Source of the DNA: Roseicyclus marinus
Lineage (GTDB): Bacteria > Pseudomonadota > Alphaproteobacteria > Rhodobacterales > Rhodobacteraceae
Direction of reading: 5' to 3'
Length of the DNA: 64,000 nucleotides
Assembly (NCBI RefSeq): GCF_036322625.1
Contig: NZ_AP027266.1
Location: 2,421,001 to 2,485,000 of the forward strand
The notes under the pieces are model-generated. The model was given only the letters and a program-made list of their open reading frames with translations, ran no database searches and was not told where the DNA came from. The translations under genes were made by a program, and so were the position numbers. Below are positions 21,653 to 31,151 of this stretch, piece by piece (the stretch's first letter is position 1; each line of letters opens with the position of its first letter).

Positions 21653-22654
21653 ATGAAACGGGTCTTGGTTGCATGCCTTGGCGTGGCCGCACTTGCCGCG
21701 CTGGCTTGGTTTGGCTGGGCGGGGGTGACGCAGCGCGCGGTGACCGGTTGGCTGGACGCACGCGAAGCCGAAGGCTGGGTCGTGAGCCGGCAAGACGTGT
21801 CTGTTTCGGGCTTTCCGAGCGAATTCGTGATCAACCTGTCCGATCTGACACTGGCCGATCCCGCGACGGGCCTGGCGTGGTCTGCCCCGACCTTCACCCT
21901 GCGGCAGGCGGTGTTCGACCCCGGCCGGATCGAGGCGATCTGGCCCGAGACCCATACCCTCGCCTCCCCCTATGAGCGGTTGACGATCCGCGCGGGCGAT
22001 CTGGCCTCGGTGCTGGACCTGCGGCCCGGCGCCGATCTTGCGCTTCAGGCGTCGGAAACGCGGATGCGCGATCTGGTGATCGACAGCACGCTGGGCTGGC
22101 AAAGCCATCTGGCAGACGGGTCCGCCACGGTGATCTTGCAGCCGGGCGAAACCGCGCGCTACGCCATCGGCTTTCGGGCGACCGACCTGACCCCGCCCGA
22201 ACAGGTGCGGGCCCGGATCGATCCCGCCGGCGTGTTGCCCGCGGCGATCCCCGTCGTGCTGACCGAGGCCGTGGTGAGCTTTGACCGGCCATGGGATCTG
22301 TCCGCGATCGAGGTCGCGCGCCCCCAGCCCACCCGGATCGACCTGACGGAGGCGCGCGCGGAATGGGGCGACCTGATGGTGCGGCTGTCGGGGGCCATGG
22401 ATGTCGATGCCGAGGGACGGCCCACCGGCGAAATCGCGATCCGGGCGCAGAATTGGCCCGCGATGCTCGACATGGCCGAACGCGCGGGCGTCCTGCCTGC
22501 GGGGTTGCGATCCTCGGTCGAGACGGGGCTGGGGTTCCTGGCCAGCCTGTCGGGACGGCGCGAGGATCTGGACGTGACGCTGCGGCTGGAGGCGGGGTTC
22601 ATGTTCCTCGGCCCCTTGCCCATCGGCGAGGGACCGCGCCTGCGCCTGCGGTAG
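21653..22654 (+). CDS. DUF2125 domain-containing protein, membrane-anchored
   Basis: The 333-residue protein has one N-terminal hydrophobic segment (about residues 3-22), either an uncleaved anchor or a signal peptide. The rest is a long beta-rich periplasmic region with SGFPSEFVINLSDLTLADP, PTFTLRQAVFDPGRIEA and later VSGFPS-like strands typical of DUF2125. The function of this alphaproteobacterial family is unknown; its fold may resemble lipid-transfer or AsmA-like proteins, which is inference. It sits between the chaC gene and the minus-strand extensin-tyrA-hisC unit, and its end nearly meets the extensin end (16 bases apart). Confidence 0.85.
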   Translation: MKRVLVACLGVAALAALAWFGWAGVTQRAVTGWLDAREAEGWVVSRQDVSVSGFPSEFVINLSDLTLADPATGLAWSAPTFTLRQAVFDPGRIEAIWPETHTLASPYERLTIRAGDLASVLDLRPGADLALQASETRMRDLVIDSTLGWQSHLADGSATVILQPGETARYAIGFRATDLTPPEQVRARIDPAGVLPAAIPVVLTEAVVSFDRPWDLSAIEVARPQPTRIDLTEARAEWGDLMVRLSGAMDVDAEGRPTGEIAIRAQNWPAMLDMAERAGVLPAGLRSSVETGLGFLASLSGRREDLDVTLRLEAGFMFLGPLPIGEGPRLRLR

Positions 22655-22670
22655 ACAGGTCCGCGGTAGG

Positions 22671-23660
22671 TCAACGGCAATAGGGGCCTGACCGGTAGCT
22701 CGCCACGTCGAAATGGAAATGGTCGCGGTGGAACCGGTCGGAATTGGGGCCCAGCACCGTGCCGAAGGGTCCGCATGCCCCCCGGTGCATGTCGCGCAGC
22801 ATGCGCCCGTCACGCCCCCCGCCCCAATCGCTCAGAACCGTCAGCTCGTCCCCATTGGCCAGCCCGATCCCGGCGATGTCGACGGCATTGCCCCGCCCAT
22901 GTTCCGAGATGCGCGCGCCGGGCTGGTTGTTGCGCGTGCGACAGGCATAGGAGGCCACGACCCGGAGCGAGGCCACCCCGCCCCCGGTGCGCCCCACGGT
23001 CGGCACGACACTGCGCTGGACCCAGGTCTGAAGCGCGCGGGCCGTTTCGCAATTCACCGTCGCGGGGGTGCTGAGCGTGATGCCGTCGACCGCGCGCAGG
23101 CGCACGGGTTCCGCGATGCCGCAGCCGCGCGTGCGGCCCGTGATCGGTGCCAGCCTTTCCCCGACCAGACCCGGAACCCCGCACAGATTGTCCGAAGCGC
23201 GGCCCGGTTGCGTCACCCGTCCGGGGATCTGGCGGGTGGCCGTGGCGCGCACCCTTTGTTCCAGCCCATCGGGGCGGAGCCTGGGGCGCAAGGATCGCGG
23301 GATGGCGCGCTCGGTCGCCACACCACCGTTGAAGACAAGGGTCGCGATGGCCTCGGGCAGGATGGCAGAGGGTGCGGGCGGGGCCGCGACCTCGGGCGCT
23401 GCCGCCACCGCTGCGGGCGCGGGCGCGCCGCCGCGCAACACGGGGCGCAGGGAGCGCGCCGGGGCCTGTGGTCCGGCGTTGATCGCAACGCGGGTGACGC
23501 TTTCGGCGGCAGGAGCCGGGGCAACCGGCGCGGGGGCTGCCGCCTGTGCGCCGGGGCGGAATAAAGGCCGGGGCGATCGGTCGGGAGCCTCGGCCAGCGC
23601 CGCCCCCCCGAGCGCCAGCGACACAAGCGCGGCGAGGTATGGCGCGCCGCGCCTGATCAC
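22671..23660 (-). CDS. Extensin-like family protein (M15-like zinc fold), exported
   Basis: The 329-residue protein has a signal peptide (about residues 1-23), a Pro/Ala-rich linker (about 25-135) and a C-terminal extensin-like domain (about 155-329). The domain holds ISEHGRGNAVDIAGIGLANG and RDHFHFDVASY. This His-x6-Asp...His set resembles the zinc site of M15 D-Ala-D-Ala carboxypeptidases. Four or more Cys (NLCGVPGL, RGCGIAEP, VNCETA, SYACR, GACGPFG, PYCR) suggest disulfides in the periplasm. Its start overlaps the tyrA stop (ATGA, 23657-23660), so it is cotranslated with hisC-tyrA even though it has no evident role in that pathway. Confidence 0.88.
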   Translation of the reverse strand: MIRRGAPYLAALVSLALGGAALAEAPDRSPRPLFRPGAQAAAPAPVAPAPAAESVTRVAINAGPQAPARSLRPVLRGGAPAPAAVAAAPEVAAPPAPSAILPEAIATLVFNGGVATERAIPRSLRPRLRPDGLEQRVRATATRQIPGRVTQPGRASDNLCGVPGLVGERLAPITGRTRGCGIAEPVRLRAVDGITLSTPATVNCETARALQTWVQRSVVPTVGRTGGGVASLRVVASYACRTRNNQPGARISEHGRGNAVDIAGIGLANGDELTVLSDWGGGRDGRMLRDMHRGACGPFGTVLGPNSDRFHRDHFHFDVASYRSGPYCR

Positions 23661-24592
23661 GTGCCGGACACCTCGCGTTTCGCCTTGGACCGGCCGAAAT
23701 CTGGGGCGTCGGTATCTTGTCCCGCCTCGATGATGCCCCGCCGGATCGCGCGGGTCCGGGTGAAATAGGCATGCAGATGATCACCATCGCCGCGCCGGAT
23801 CGCGCGTTGCAGGGCGAACAGCTCTTCGGTGAAACGGCCAAGGATTTCCAGCGTCGCATCCTTGTTGGTCAGGAAGACATCGCGCCACATGGTGGGGTCG
23901 CTGGCCGCGATACGGGTGAAATCGCGGAAACCGGCGGCGGAATACTTGATCACCTCGCTGTCGGTGACGCGCCGCAGGTCATCGGCCACGCCCACCATCG
24001 TATAGGCGATCAGGTGGGGCGTATGGCTGGTGACGGCCAGAACCAGATCATGGTGGTCGGCGTCCATCTCCTCGACCTTGGCACCGCAGCCTTCCCAGAG
24101 CGCGCGGAGGCGCGCAATGGCCTGCGCCTCTGTCCCCGGTTCCGGGGTCAAAAGCACGTAGCGGTTGTCGAAAAGCTCGGCAAAGCCTGCGCGCGGCCCG
24201 GAATGTTCGGTGCCCGCCAGCGGATGGCCCGGCACGAAATGCACGCCCTGGGGGATATGCGGGGCGACCTGCGCGATCACATCGCGCTTGACCGACCCGA
24301 CATCGGTGACGGTGGCACCCTGGGCCAGATGCGGCGCGATCTCGGTCATCACGGCCCCCATGGCGCCGGGCGGCACGCACAGGACGACCAGATCGGCGCC
24401 CGCCACGGCCTCGGCCGCGCTATCGGTCACGCGGTCGCACAGCCCGATCTCGCGCGCCACGGCACGGGTTTCGGCGGACCGCGCCGTCCCCACGATCTCG
24501 CCCGCCAATCCGGCCCGCCGCATCGCATGGGCCATCGAGCCCGCGATCAGCCCCAGACCGATCAGCGCAACGCGATTGTAGATCACGCTCAT
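23657..24592 (-). CDS. tyrA: Prephenate/arogenate dehydrogenase
   Basis: The 311-residue NAD(P)-dependent enzyme converts prephenate (or arogenate) to 4-hydroxyphenylpyruvate or tyrosine. The Rossmann motif [19 protein letters not shown] is at the N-terminus. [30 protein letters not shown] (with the catalytic His) and [13 protein letters not shown] follow. It overlaps hisC upstream (ATGA, 24589-24592) and the extensin-like gene downstream. No ACT or chorismate mutase domain is present. Confidence 0.95.
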   Translation of the reverse strand: MSVIYNRVALIGLGLIAGSMAHAMRRAGLAGEIVGTARSAETRAVAREIGLCDRVTDSAAEAVAGADLVVLCVPPGAMGAVMTEIAPHLAQGATVTDVGSVKRDVIAQVAPHIPQGVHFVPGHPLAGTEHSGPRAGFAELFDNRYVLLTPEPGTEAQAIARLRALWEGCGAKVEEMDADHHDLVLAVTSHTPHLIAYTMVGVADDLRRVTDSEVIKYSAAGFRDFTRIAASDPTMWRDVFLTNKDATLEILGRFTEELFALQRAIRRGDGDHLHAYFTRTRAIRRGIIEAGQDTDAPDFGRSKAKREVSGT

Positions 24593-25674
24593 GCCGCCCC
24601 CTTGAAGTCTGCCAGCGCGCCCAGCACGCGGGAATTATCCTCGGGCTTGCCCACGGTGATGCGCAAAGCCTGCGGGAAGCCGTAGTTTTTCGGGTGGCGC
24701 ACGATGATGCCCGCCTGCTTGAGATGGGCGTCGGCGGCCAGCGCCTCGGCCTCGTCGGCAAAGCGGACAAGGACGAAATTGGCGAAACTCTCGTCGCAGC
24801 CGAGGCCAAGCTGGCGCAGCCCACCGGTCAGCCGCGCGCGCTCAGTGGCATTCACCCGCAGGCATTCCGCGACCCAATCCAGATCGCGCACCGCAGCCTC
24901 GGCCCCGGCCAGCGCCACGCCCGACAGGTTGAACGGCCCGCGAATGCGGTTCAGGACATCCACGATCGCGCGGGGCGCATAGCCATAGCCGACGCGCAGG
25001 CCGCCCAGACCATAGGCCTTGGAAAAGGTGCGCATCATCACGACATTCTCGCGCGCCTCGACCAGCGCCTTGCCGCCGTCATAGCCATCCACGAATTCGG
25101 CATAGGCCCCGTCCAGGACAAGGATACAGGTCGCGGGCAGGCCATGGGCCAGCCGCGTCAGATCCTCCATCGGCAGGAATGTCGCGGTGGGATTGGCCGG
25201 ATTGGCGATGAAGACAAGCCGCGTGGCATCCGTCGCCCGGGCAAGGATCGCCTCGACATCGACGCGGCGGTCACGCTCGGGCACCTCGACGGGCGTGGCC
25301 CCTGCGGCCAGCGCGCTGATGCGATACATGGCGAACCCATGTTCGGTATGCATCACCTCCAGCCCCGGCCCGACATAGGCCTGGCACAGGAAATGGATGA
25401 TCTCGTCCGAGCCCACGCCGCAGACGATGCGGTCAGGGTCAAGGCCGTGCACCTCCGCGATCGCCGCGCGCAGGCCCGCGTGATCGGTGGAGGGGTAGCG
25501 GTGGCTCTCGCCCAGCGCACTTGCCATCGCCGTCAGGGCGGCGGGCGACGGCCCGAACGGGTTCTCGTTCGAGCTGAGTTTCAGCGGCGCGTCATGGCCC
25601 GGCAGCGCGGATTGCCCGCCCTGATAGAGCGCGATGTCGAGAATGCCGGGTTGCGGGCGGATCGGGGCGGTCAT
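24589..25674 (-). CDS. hisC: Histidinol-phosphate aminotransferase
   Basis: The 361-residue class I/II PLP aminotransferase acts in histidine synthesis. In this order the copy next to tyrA may also serve aromatic amino acid transamination. [48 protein letters not shown] and [19 protein letters not shown] (with the PLP Lys) are diagnostic. I chose ATG 25674; an in-frame GTG three codons earlier is possible. It is the first gene of the hisC-tyrA-extensin operon. Confidence 0.93.
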   Translation of the reverse strand: MTAPIRPQPGILDIALYQGGQSALPGHDAPLKLSSNENPFGPSPAALTAMASALGESHRYPSTDHAGLRAAIAEVHGLDPDRIVCGVGSDEIIHFLCQAYVGPGLEVMHTEHGFAMYRISALAAGATPVEVPERDRRVDVEAILARATDATRLVFIANPANPTATFLPMEDLTRLAHGLPATCILVLDGAYAEFVDGYDGGKALVEARENVVMMRTFSKAYGLGGLRVGYGYAPRAIVDVLNRIRGPFNLSGVALAGAEAAVRDLDWVAECLRVNATERARLTGGLRQLGLGCDESFANFVLVRFADEAEALAADAHLKQAGIIVRHPKNYGFPQALRITVGKPEDNSRVLGALADFKGAA

Positions 25675-25742
25675 GGGATGCACCGGTGAATTGGGCGTGG
25701 TCGGGTTTCTCTAGCGGGCTTCCAGCCCCAAGAAAACCGCTA

Positions 25743-27947
25743 TCAGTAGAAGCTTTGCGGGTCGATATCGACCGATAGCCGCAGCTTGGCCGAAAGCCGG
25801 ATCGGCGAAATCCAGCGCGCGATGGCCGATTGCACGGCCGCGCCCTTGGGGGCCTTGACCAGAAGCCGCACACGGTGGCGGCCCCGGACACGGGCGATGG
25901 GCGCGGGCGCGGGACCATAGACCATGCCGCCGATATCGCGGATCGGCCCGTCGCTGCGCGCCAGCCGCGTGCCAAGGTCAAAGGCCGCCGCCGCATCCTC
26001 GGCCGAGATGATGATGCCCGCCAGACGCCCATAGGGCGGCATGCCCGCCGCCTCGCGCTCGGCGGCCTCGGCGCGCCAGAAGCCTTCTTCGTCGCCACTC
26101 AGGATCGCGCGGATCACCGGGTGTTCGGGCTGAAATGTCTGCAACAGCGCCAGACCCGGCGCCTCCGCCCGCCCCGCCCGGCCCGAGACCTGCCGCATCA
26201 GCTGGAAGGTGCGTTCCGCCGCGCGCAGGTCGGAGCCTTGCAGGCCGAGATCCGCATCGATCACGCCCACCAGCGTGAGCCGGGGGAAATTGTGCCCCTT
26301 GGCCACCAGCTGCGTGCCGATGATGATGTCGGTCTCGCCCGATGCGATCTCCTCGATCTGGGCCTTGAGCGCGCGGGCCGACCCGAAGAGGTCGGAGGAC
26401 AGGATCGCGAGCCTCGCATCGGGGAACACCCGCGCCGCTTCTTCGGCGATGCGTTCCACCCCCGGCCCCACGGCGGCCATCTTGCCCGTGACGCCACAGG
26501 CGGGACAGGTTTCGGGCAGCGGTTTCGTCTCGCCGCATTGGTGGCAGACCAGCCGTTTCTGGAACCGGTGTTCCACCATCCGCGCATCGCAATGATCGCA
26601 GCCCACCTGCGCCCCGCAGGCCCGGCAGAGCGTCACCGGCGCATAGCCACGACGGTTGAGGAAAAGAAGCGATTGTTCGCCCGCCTGCAACCGCTTGCCG
26701 ACCTCCGATTGCAGGCTGGGCGAAATCCACGCCTGCCCCGGCAGATCCTCGGTGCGCATGTCGATGGCGCGCATGTCGGGCAGAACGGCGGTGCCGAAGC
26801 GCGCCTTCAGGTCAAGGCGCGCGTATTTCCCGGCCTGTGCATTGGCCCATGTCTCGAGCGAGGGCGTGGCCGAGGCCAGCACCACCTGCGCGTCATTGAG
26901 CGAGGCGCGCAGCACCGCCATGTCACGGGCGTTGTAGAGCGCGCCCTCCTCCTGCTTGTAGGAGGTGTCGTGTTCCTCATCCACGACGATCAGCCCCAGA
27001 TCGCGGAAGGGCAGAAACAGCGCCGAGCGCGCCCCCACCACCAATTGCGCGCCACCCTGTCCCACCATCCGCCACGCCCGGCGGCGTTCGGTCATGGTGA
27101 CGCCCGAATGCCATTCGGCGGGTTTCGCCCCGAAGCGGTCCTGCACCCGCGTCAGGAATTCGCTCGTCAGCGCGATCTCGGGCAAGAGAACCAGCGCCTG
27201 CCGCCCCTGCCGCAGGCATTCAGCGACCGCTTCAAGATAGACCTCGGTCTTGCCCGAGCCGGTGACCCCCTTGAGGAGCGTCGTGGCGTAGCGACCGCTT
27301 CGGATGCCTGTGCGAAGCGCATCGGCCGCCGCCACCTGATCCTCGGTCAGGGGTTTGCCCGGCAGATCGGGGTCGAGCGGCAAAAAGGGCGCATCGCGGG
27401 GCGTGTCGACCTCTTCCACCGCGCCTTGCGCCGCCAGACCCTTGACGACCGAAGACGTGACACCGGCCATGTCGGCCAGTTCCTTGAGCGTGAACCCCAG
27501 CCCCCCATAGTCGACCAGGGTGGCGATGACGCGGGCGCGCGCATCGGTCATGCGGGCGGGCGTGCCCTGCCCCAGCCGGTAGATCTTGCGCATCGAGGGC
27601 GGATCGGACAGGCCCGGCGCGCGGGTGGCCAGCCGCAGCATCTGCGACAGCGGCGTCAGCGTATAGGCCCCGGCCTTTTCAAGAAACACGCGCAATTCCT
27701 CGCGCATGGGGGCGGCATCGAGCACCCGGCCGGCGGCACGCACCTTGGCCGCGTCGTAGTCGCCCTGCCCCGGCCCCCAGACCACGCCCAGGACCCGGCG
27801 CGGCCCCAGCGGCACCTCGACGAAAGCGCCCAGCCAGCACCCCCCCTCGGGCGCGCGGTAATCCAGCACCCGGTCGATCGGTTCGGGCGTCAGCACACCG
27901 ATCAGCGCGCCCTCCTCGAAATGTTCGACCATGGCACCCCGATACAT
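25743..27947 (-). CDS. priA: Primosomal protein N' (replication restart helicase PriA)
   Basis: The 734-residue DNA helicase reloads the replisome at stalled forks. After the N-terminal DNA-binding domain comes the helicase core: Walker A LLKGVTGSGKTEVYLEA (about residue 230), DEEHDTSYKQEEGA, and VLASATPSLET. A zinc-binding cluster follows with four CxxC pairs (CRACG, CDHCD, CHQCG, CPACG). GTQLVAKGHNFPRLTLVG and RTFQLMRQVSGRAGRAE complete the second lobe. ATG 27947 has GGAAAG upstream; ATG 27932 is an alternative. It is divergent from fsa. Confidence 0.96.
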   Translation of the reverse strand: MYRGAMVEHFEEGALIGVLTPEPIDRVLDYRAPEGGCWLGAFVEVPLGPRRVLGVVWGPGQGDYDAAKVRAAGRVLDAAPMREELRVFLEKAGAYTLTPLSQMLRLATRAPGLSDPPSMRKIYRLGQGTPARMTDARARVIATLVDYGGLGFTLKELADMAGVTSSVVKGLAAQGAVEEVDTPRDAPFLPLDPDLPGKPLTEDQVAAADALRTGIRSGRYATTLLKGVTGSGKTEVYLEAVAECLRQGRQALVLLPEIALTSEFLTRVQDRFGAKPAEWHSGVTMTERRRAWRMVGQGGAQLVVGARSALFLPFRDLGLIVVDEEHDTSYKQEEGALYNARDMAVLRASLNDAQVVLASATPSLETWANAQAGKYARLDLKARFGTAVLPDMRAIDMRTEDLPGQAWISPSLQSEVGKRLQAGEQSLLFLNRRGYAPVTLCRACGAQVGCDHCDARMVEHRFQKRLVCHQCGETKPLPETCPACGVTGKMAAVGPGVERIAEEAARVFPDARLAILSSDLFGSARALKAQIEEIASGETDIIIGTQLVAKGHNFPRLTLVGVIDADLGLQGSDLRAAERTFQLMRQVSGRAGRAEAPGLALLQTFQPEHPVIRAILSGDEEGFWRAEAAEREAAGMPPYGRLAGIIISAEDAAAAFDLGTRLARSDGPIRDIGGMVYGPAPAPIARVRGRHRVRLLVKAPKGAAVQSAIARWISPIRLSAKLRLSVDIDPQSFY

Positions 27948-28022
27948 GGCTTTCCGTTAGCGCTCCCCTAGGCTAGAAGGCCGCCAAACCATCACGTATT
28001 CGGATCGAAAGGAACCGGCCAG

Positions 28023-28679
28023 ATGAAATTCTTTGTGGATACCGCCGATGTGGACGCCATCCGCGAGCTGAACGATCTGGGGATGGTGGACGGCGTCACC
28101 ACGAACCCCTCGCTGATCGCCAAATCCGGTCGCGACATCAAGGAAGTGACCGCCGAGATCTGCGCGATGATCCCCGGCCGTCCCGTCTCGGCGGAAACCG
28201 TGGCGCTCGATGCGGACGGCATGATCGCCGAAGGCCGCGAGCTGGCCAAGATCGCCGACAACATCACGATCAAGGTCCCGCTGACCTGGGACGGGCTCAA
28301 GGCCTGCAAGGTGCTGACGGGCGAGGGCCGGATGGTCAATGTCACGCTCTGCTTCTCGGCCAACCAGGCGCTTCTGGCGGCCAAGGCGGGCGCGACCTTC
28401 ATCTCGCCCTTTGTCGGGCGCTTGGACGATCTCAACCTCGACGGCATGGAATTGATCGGGGAAATCCGCCAGATCTATGACAATTACGATTTCTCCACAG
28501 AGATCCTCACAGCCTCGGTCCGCACCGCGAACCACATGAAACAGGCCGCGCTGATCGGCGCGGATGTCGCCACCGCACCGCCCGCCGTGATCAAGGCGAT
28601 GGCCTCCCATGTCCTGACCGACAAGGGGCTCGACGCCTTCCTCAAGGATTGGGCCAAGACGGGCCAGACCATCCTTTGA
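28023..28679 (+). CDS. fsa: Fructose-6-phosphate aldolase / transaldolase-like protein
   Basis: The 218-residue class I aldolase belongs to the small transaldolase group. [20 protein letters not shown] and [13 protein letters not shown] form the N-terminal signature. [15 protein letters not shown] (about residue 88) carries the Schiff-base Lys, and [10 protein letters not shown] and [22 protein letters not shown] complete the barrel. Members act as transaldolase in the pentose phosphate pathway or cleave fructose 6-phosphate; sequence alone does not separate these here. The ATG at 28023 has AAAGGA upstream. Confidence 0.93.
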   Translation: MKFFVDTADVDAIRELNDLGMVDGVTTNPSLIAKSGRDIKEVTAEICAMIPGRPVSAETVALDADGMIAEGRELAKIADNITIKVPLTWDGLKACKVLTGEGRMVNVTLCFSANQALLAAKAGATFISPFVGRLDDLNLDGMELIGEIRQIYDNYDFSTEILTASVRTANHMKQAALIGADVATAPPAVIKAMASHVLTDKGLDAFLKDWAKTGQTIL

Positions 28680-28687
28680 CTTTCTTG

Positions 28688-28716
28688 GCCCGCGATCTTG
28701 CTGTAAGGTCGCGGGC
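28688..28716. terminator. Hairpin between fsa and the DUF484 gene
   Basis: GCCCGCGA and TCGCGGGC form the base of a stem, extended by CTT and AAG around a GCTGT loop. There is no T-tract on either strand, so complete termination is doubtful and read-through to the DUF484 gene is likely. Confidence 0.4.
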
Positions 28717-28747
28717 AACGAACAAGAAAATCCGAGGGGCAGCACCC

Positions 28748-29479
28748 GTGAGCAGCGTCGAACCCGAGCATCTGTCGACCTATGCCGATGACGATTGGCG
28801 GGACCGCATCATCGCGGATCCCGACCTCGTTCTCGATGACCGTGACCTGATGCGCGCGCTCATCGCGGCCAATGACCGGCAGATGGGCGGCAATATCGTC
28901 GACATGCGCGGCATCGCGATGGAGCGGCTGGAGAACCGGCTCGACCGGCTCGAAGACACCCACCGCTCCGTCATCGCCGCCGCCTATGAAAACCTTGCCG
29001 GCACGAACCAGATGCACCGGGCGATCCTGTCGCTGCTGGACCAGACGGAGTTCACCGCCTTTCTGACGACGCTGGCCACCGACGTGGCCGCGACCCTGCG
29101 GATCGACCGCGTGCGGCTGGTGCTCGAAAGCCCCGAGGCGACGGCCACAGCCGCCCCCCATGTGCAAAAGCTCGAGGATGTGCTGACCATCGTGGCCCCC
29201 GGTTTCGTCGAAAGCTACATCACCGCCGGTCGGGCCGTGCCGCATCGGCAGGTCACGCTGCGGCAGGTGGGCGACGGCAGCGCGGCGATCTTTGGCGCGG
29301 ATGCGGCCTGGATCAAATCCGAGGCGCTGATGATGCTCGATCTCGGCCCCGGCCGTCTGCCCGCGATGCTGGTCATGGGATCCGAGGATCCGCACCAGTT
29401 CCGCCCCAGCCAGGGCACCGATCTTCTGACCTTTTTCGCCGGTGTCTTCGAACGGTTGATGCGGCGCTGGCTGGATTGA
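28748..29479 (+). CDS. DUF484 family protein (GAF-like)
   Basis: The 243-residue cytoplasmic protein has an N-terminal helix with FxxP-like ADDDWRDRIIADPDLVLDDRDLM and a coiled-coil stretch (MERLENRLDRLEDTHRSVI, about 60-78). A C-terminal GAF-like domain follows. DUF484 genes often precede xerC, as here, and their function is not known. The start is a GTG at 28748 preceded by GAGGGGC. It ends one base before the xerC ATG (29481), so the two are cotranslated. Confidence 0.88.
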   Translation: MSSVEPEHLSTYADDDWRDRIIADPDLVLDDRDLMRALIAANDRQMGGNIVDMRGIAMERLENRLDRLEDTHRSVIAAAYENLAGTNQMHRAILSLLDQTEFTAFLTTLATDVAATLRIDRVRLVLESPEATATAAPHVQKLEDVLTIVAPGFVESYITAGRAVPHRQVTLRQVGDGSAAIFGADAAWIKSEALMMLDLGPGRLPAMLVMGSEDPHQFRPSQGTDLLTFFAGVFERLMRRWLD

Positions 29480-29480
29480 G

Positions 29481-30404
29481 ATGAGCCTCGCGCTCAGCCC
29501 CGGCACCCGCGATCTGATGGCGGGCTGGCTGACCGATCTGGGCAGCCTGCGCGCGGCCTCGCAGGCCACGACCGATGCCTATGCCCGCGACCTCACCGAT
29601 TTCCTGACATTCCAGGCGCAGCACCTGGGCGGCATCCCCGGTCCGGCCGCCCTGCGCGGGCTGACCGCGTCGGACCTGCGGGCCTGGATGGCCGCGCAGC
29701 GCGGGCGCGGGGTCGGGTCACGCTCGCTTGCGCGGCGCCTGTCGGCGGTGAAATCCTTCTACCGCTGGTGGGCGGACCGCGACGGGTTCGACGCGACGCC
29801 CATCCTGTCGATGCGCGCCCCCAAGCATGGCCGCCGCCTGCCCCGCCCGCTCAGTGTCGAGGGCGCGCGCGACATGATCGACACCATCGCAAGCCAAGAC
29901 GCCCGCGATTGGGTTTCGGCCCGCGACACCGCGATCGTGACGCTGCTCTATGGCTGCGGCCTGCGCCGGTCGGAGGCCTTGGCGCTCGATGCCCGCATTC
30001 TGCCCCTGGGCGAGGTGCTGCGCATCCGCGGCAAGGGCGGCAAGGACCGGGAGGTGCCGGTCCTCCCCGCCGCCCGCGAGGCCGTGGCGCGCTATGCCGC
30101 GCTTTGCCCCCATGACCTGGCCCCCGGAACGCCCGTCTTTCGCGGCATTCGCGGCGGGCCGCTCAACGGGCGGCTGGTGGCCAAGGTGATGGAACAGGCG
30201 CGCATGCAGCTTGGCCTGCCCGCCACCGCCACGCCCCATGCGCTCCGCCACAGTTTCGCGACGCATCTGTTGAACGCGGGCGGCGATCTGCGCGCGATCC
30301 AGGAATTGCTGGGCCATGCCTCCTTGTCGACGACACAGGCCTATACGGCGGTCGATACCGCCCGCCTGCTCGAGGTCTATGCCGCCGCCCATCCCCGCGC
30401 CTGA
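29481..30404 (+). CDS. xerC: Tyrosine recombinase XerC
   Basis: The 307-residue site-specific recombinase resolves chromosome dimers at dif together with XerD. The N-terminal SAM-like domain has AYARDLTDFLTF and SRSLARRLSAVKSFYRWW. The catalytic set is visible: Arg in YGCGLRRSEALALD, Lys in IRGKGGKDREVPVLP, His-x-x-Arg in TPHALRHSFATHLLNAGGD, and His plus nucleophile Tyr in LLGHASLSTTQAYTAVD. The context (DUF484, no phage genes) favours the housekeeping enzyme over an integrase. Confidence 0.94.
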   Translation: MSLALSPGTRDLMAGWLTDLGSLRAASQATTDAYARDLTDFLTFQAQHLGGIPGPAALRGLTASDLRAWMAAQRGRGVGSRSLARRLSAVKSFYRWWADRDGFDATPILSMRAPKHGRRLPRPLSVEGARDMIDTIASQDARDWVSARDTAIVTLLYGCGLRRSEALALDARILPLGEVLRIRGKGGKDREVPVLPAAREAVARYAALCPHDLAPGTPVFRGIRGGPLNGRLVAKVMEQARMQLGLPATATPHALRHSFATHLLNAGGDLRAIQELLGHASLSTTQAYTAVDTARLLEVYAAAHPRA

Positions 30405-30464
30405 CGTCACAAAACCGTCACCCCCCTGTTGCCAAGCGCGTCACAACAGGCCATCAGACTTTCC

Positions 30465-31151
30465 ATGCGCATTCGAGCTTATTCCGTTCACCTGTTCACC
30501 GCCGCCGGTGCCTCGCTCGCCATGTTGGCGCTTCTGGCGGCAGCCCAGCACGATTGGGCGATGATGACGATCTGGCTGACCGTGGCCTTCATCGTCGACG
30601 GCATCGACGGGCCGCTCGCGCGCCGCTACAGCGTGACCGAAAACGCGCCGATCATCGATGGCGTGCTGTTGGACCTGATCATCGATTTCCTGACCTATGT
30701 GATGATCCCCGCCTATGCGCTTTATGGCTCGGGGCTCTTGCCGGGATGGTCGGGCTGGCTCGTGGTGCTGCTCATCCCCTTCGGCTCGGCGCTCTATTTC
30801 GCCGATACGCGGATGAAAACCGCCGACAAATCGTTTCGCGGCTTTCCCGGCTGCTGGAACATGGTGACGCTCGCGCTACTGGTGACCGTGCCCGCGTGGG
30901 AGGTCATCCTGACGCTCGTCATCGCGCTGAGCGTCGCGCAATTCCTGAACCTGAAATTCGTCCATCCCGTGCGCACGGCGCGCTGGCGGGTCGTGACGCT
31001 GCCCGTGGCGCTGATCTGGACCGGGGCCATCGCCTATGCGGCCCTGACGGGATTTGCCGCGAACCCGGCGCTGACCGGTGTCGTGACGGCAACCTCGATC
31101 TACCTGCTTTTCGCAGGCATCGCGCAGCAGCTGATCCCGGCCCGGGATTAA
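30465..31151 (+). CDS. pcs: Phosphatidylcholine synthase
   Basis: The 228-residue inner-membrane enzyme condenses CDP-diacylglycerol with choline to give phosphatidylcholine. IRAYSVHLFTAAGASLAMLA at the N-terminus and the CDP-alcohol transferase motif IVDGIDGPLAR...IIDGVLLDLIIDFLTY match the Pcs branch, which has a few more residues between the two acidic halves than ordinary CDP-alcohol transferases. YFADTRMKTADKSFRGFPGCWN and LNLKFVHPVRTARWR are further Pcs landmarks. There are about seven membrane helices. I chose ATG 30465 because the upstream extension is not protein-like. Its end overlaps the end of the opposing inositol phosphatase gene by four bases. Confidence 0.92.
   Translation: MRIRAYSVHLFTAAGASLAMLALLAAAQHDWAMMTIWLTVAFIVDGIDGPLARRYSVTENAPIIDGVLLDLIIDFLTYVMIPAYALYGSGLLPGWSGWLVVLLIPFGSALYFADTRMKTADKSFRGFPGCWNMVTLALLVTVPAWEVILTLVIALSVAQFLNLKFVHPVRTARWRVVTLPVALIWTGAIAYAALTGFAANPALTGVVTATSIYLLFAGIAQQLIPARD

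Noticed and set aside
29481-30404. XerC-like gene as a phage or island integrase
   Set aside because: Neighbours are core genes (fsa, DUF484), there is no tRNA or attachment repeat, and the sequence fits XerC.
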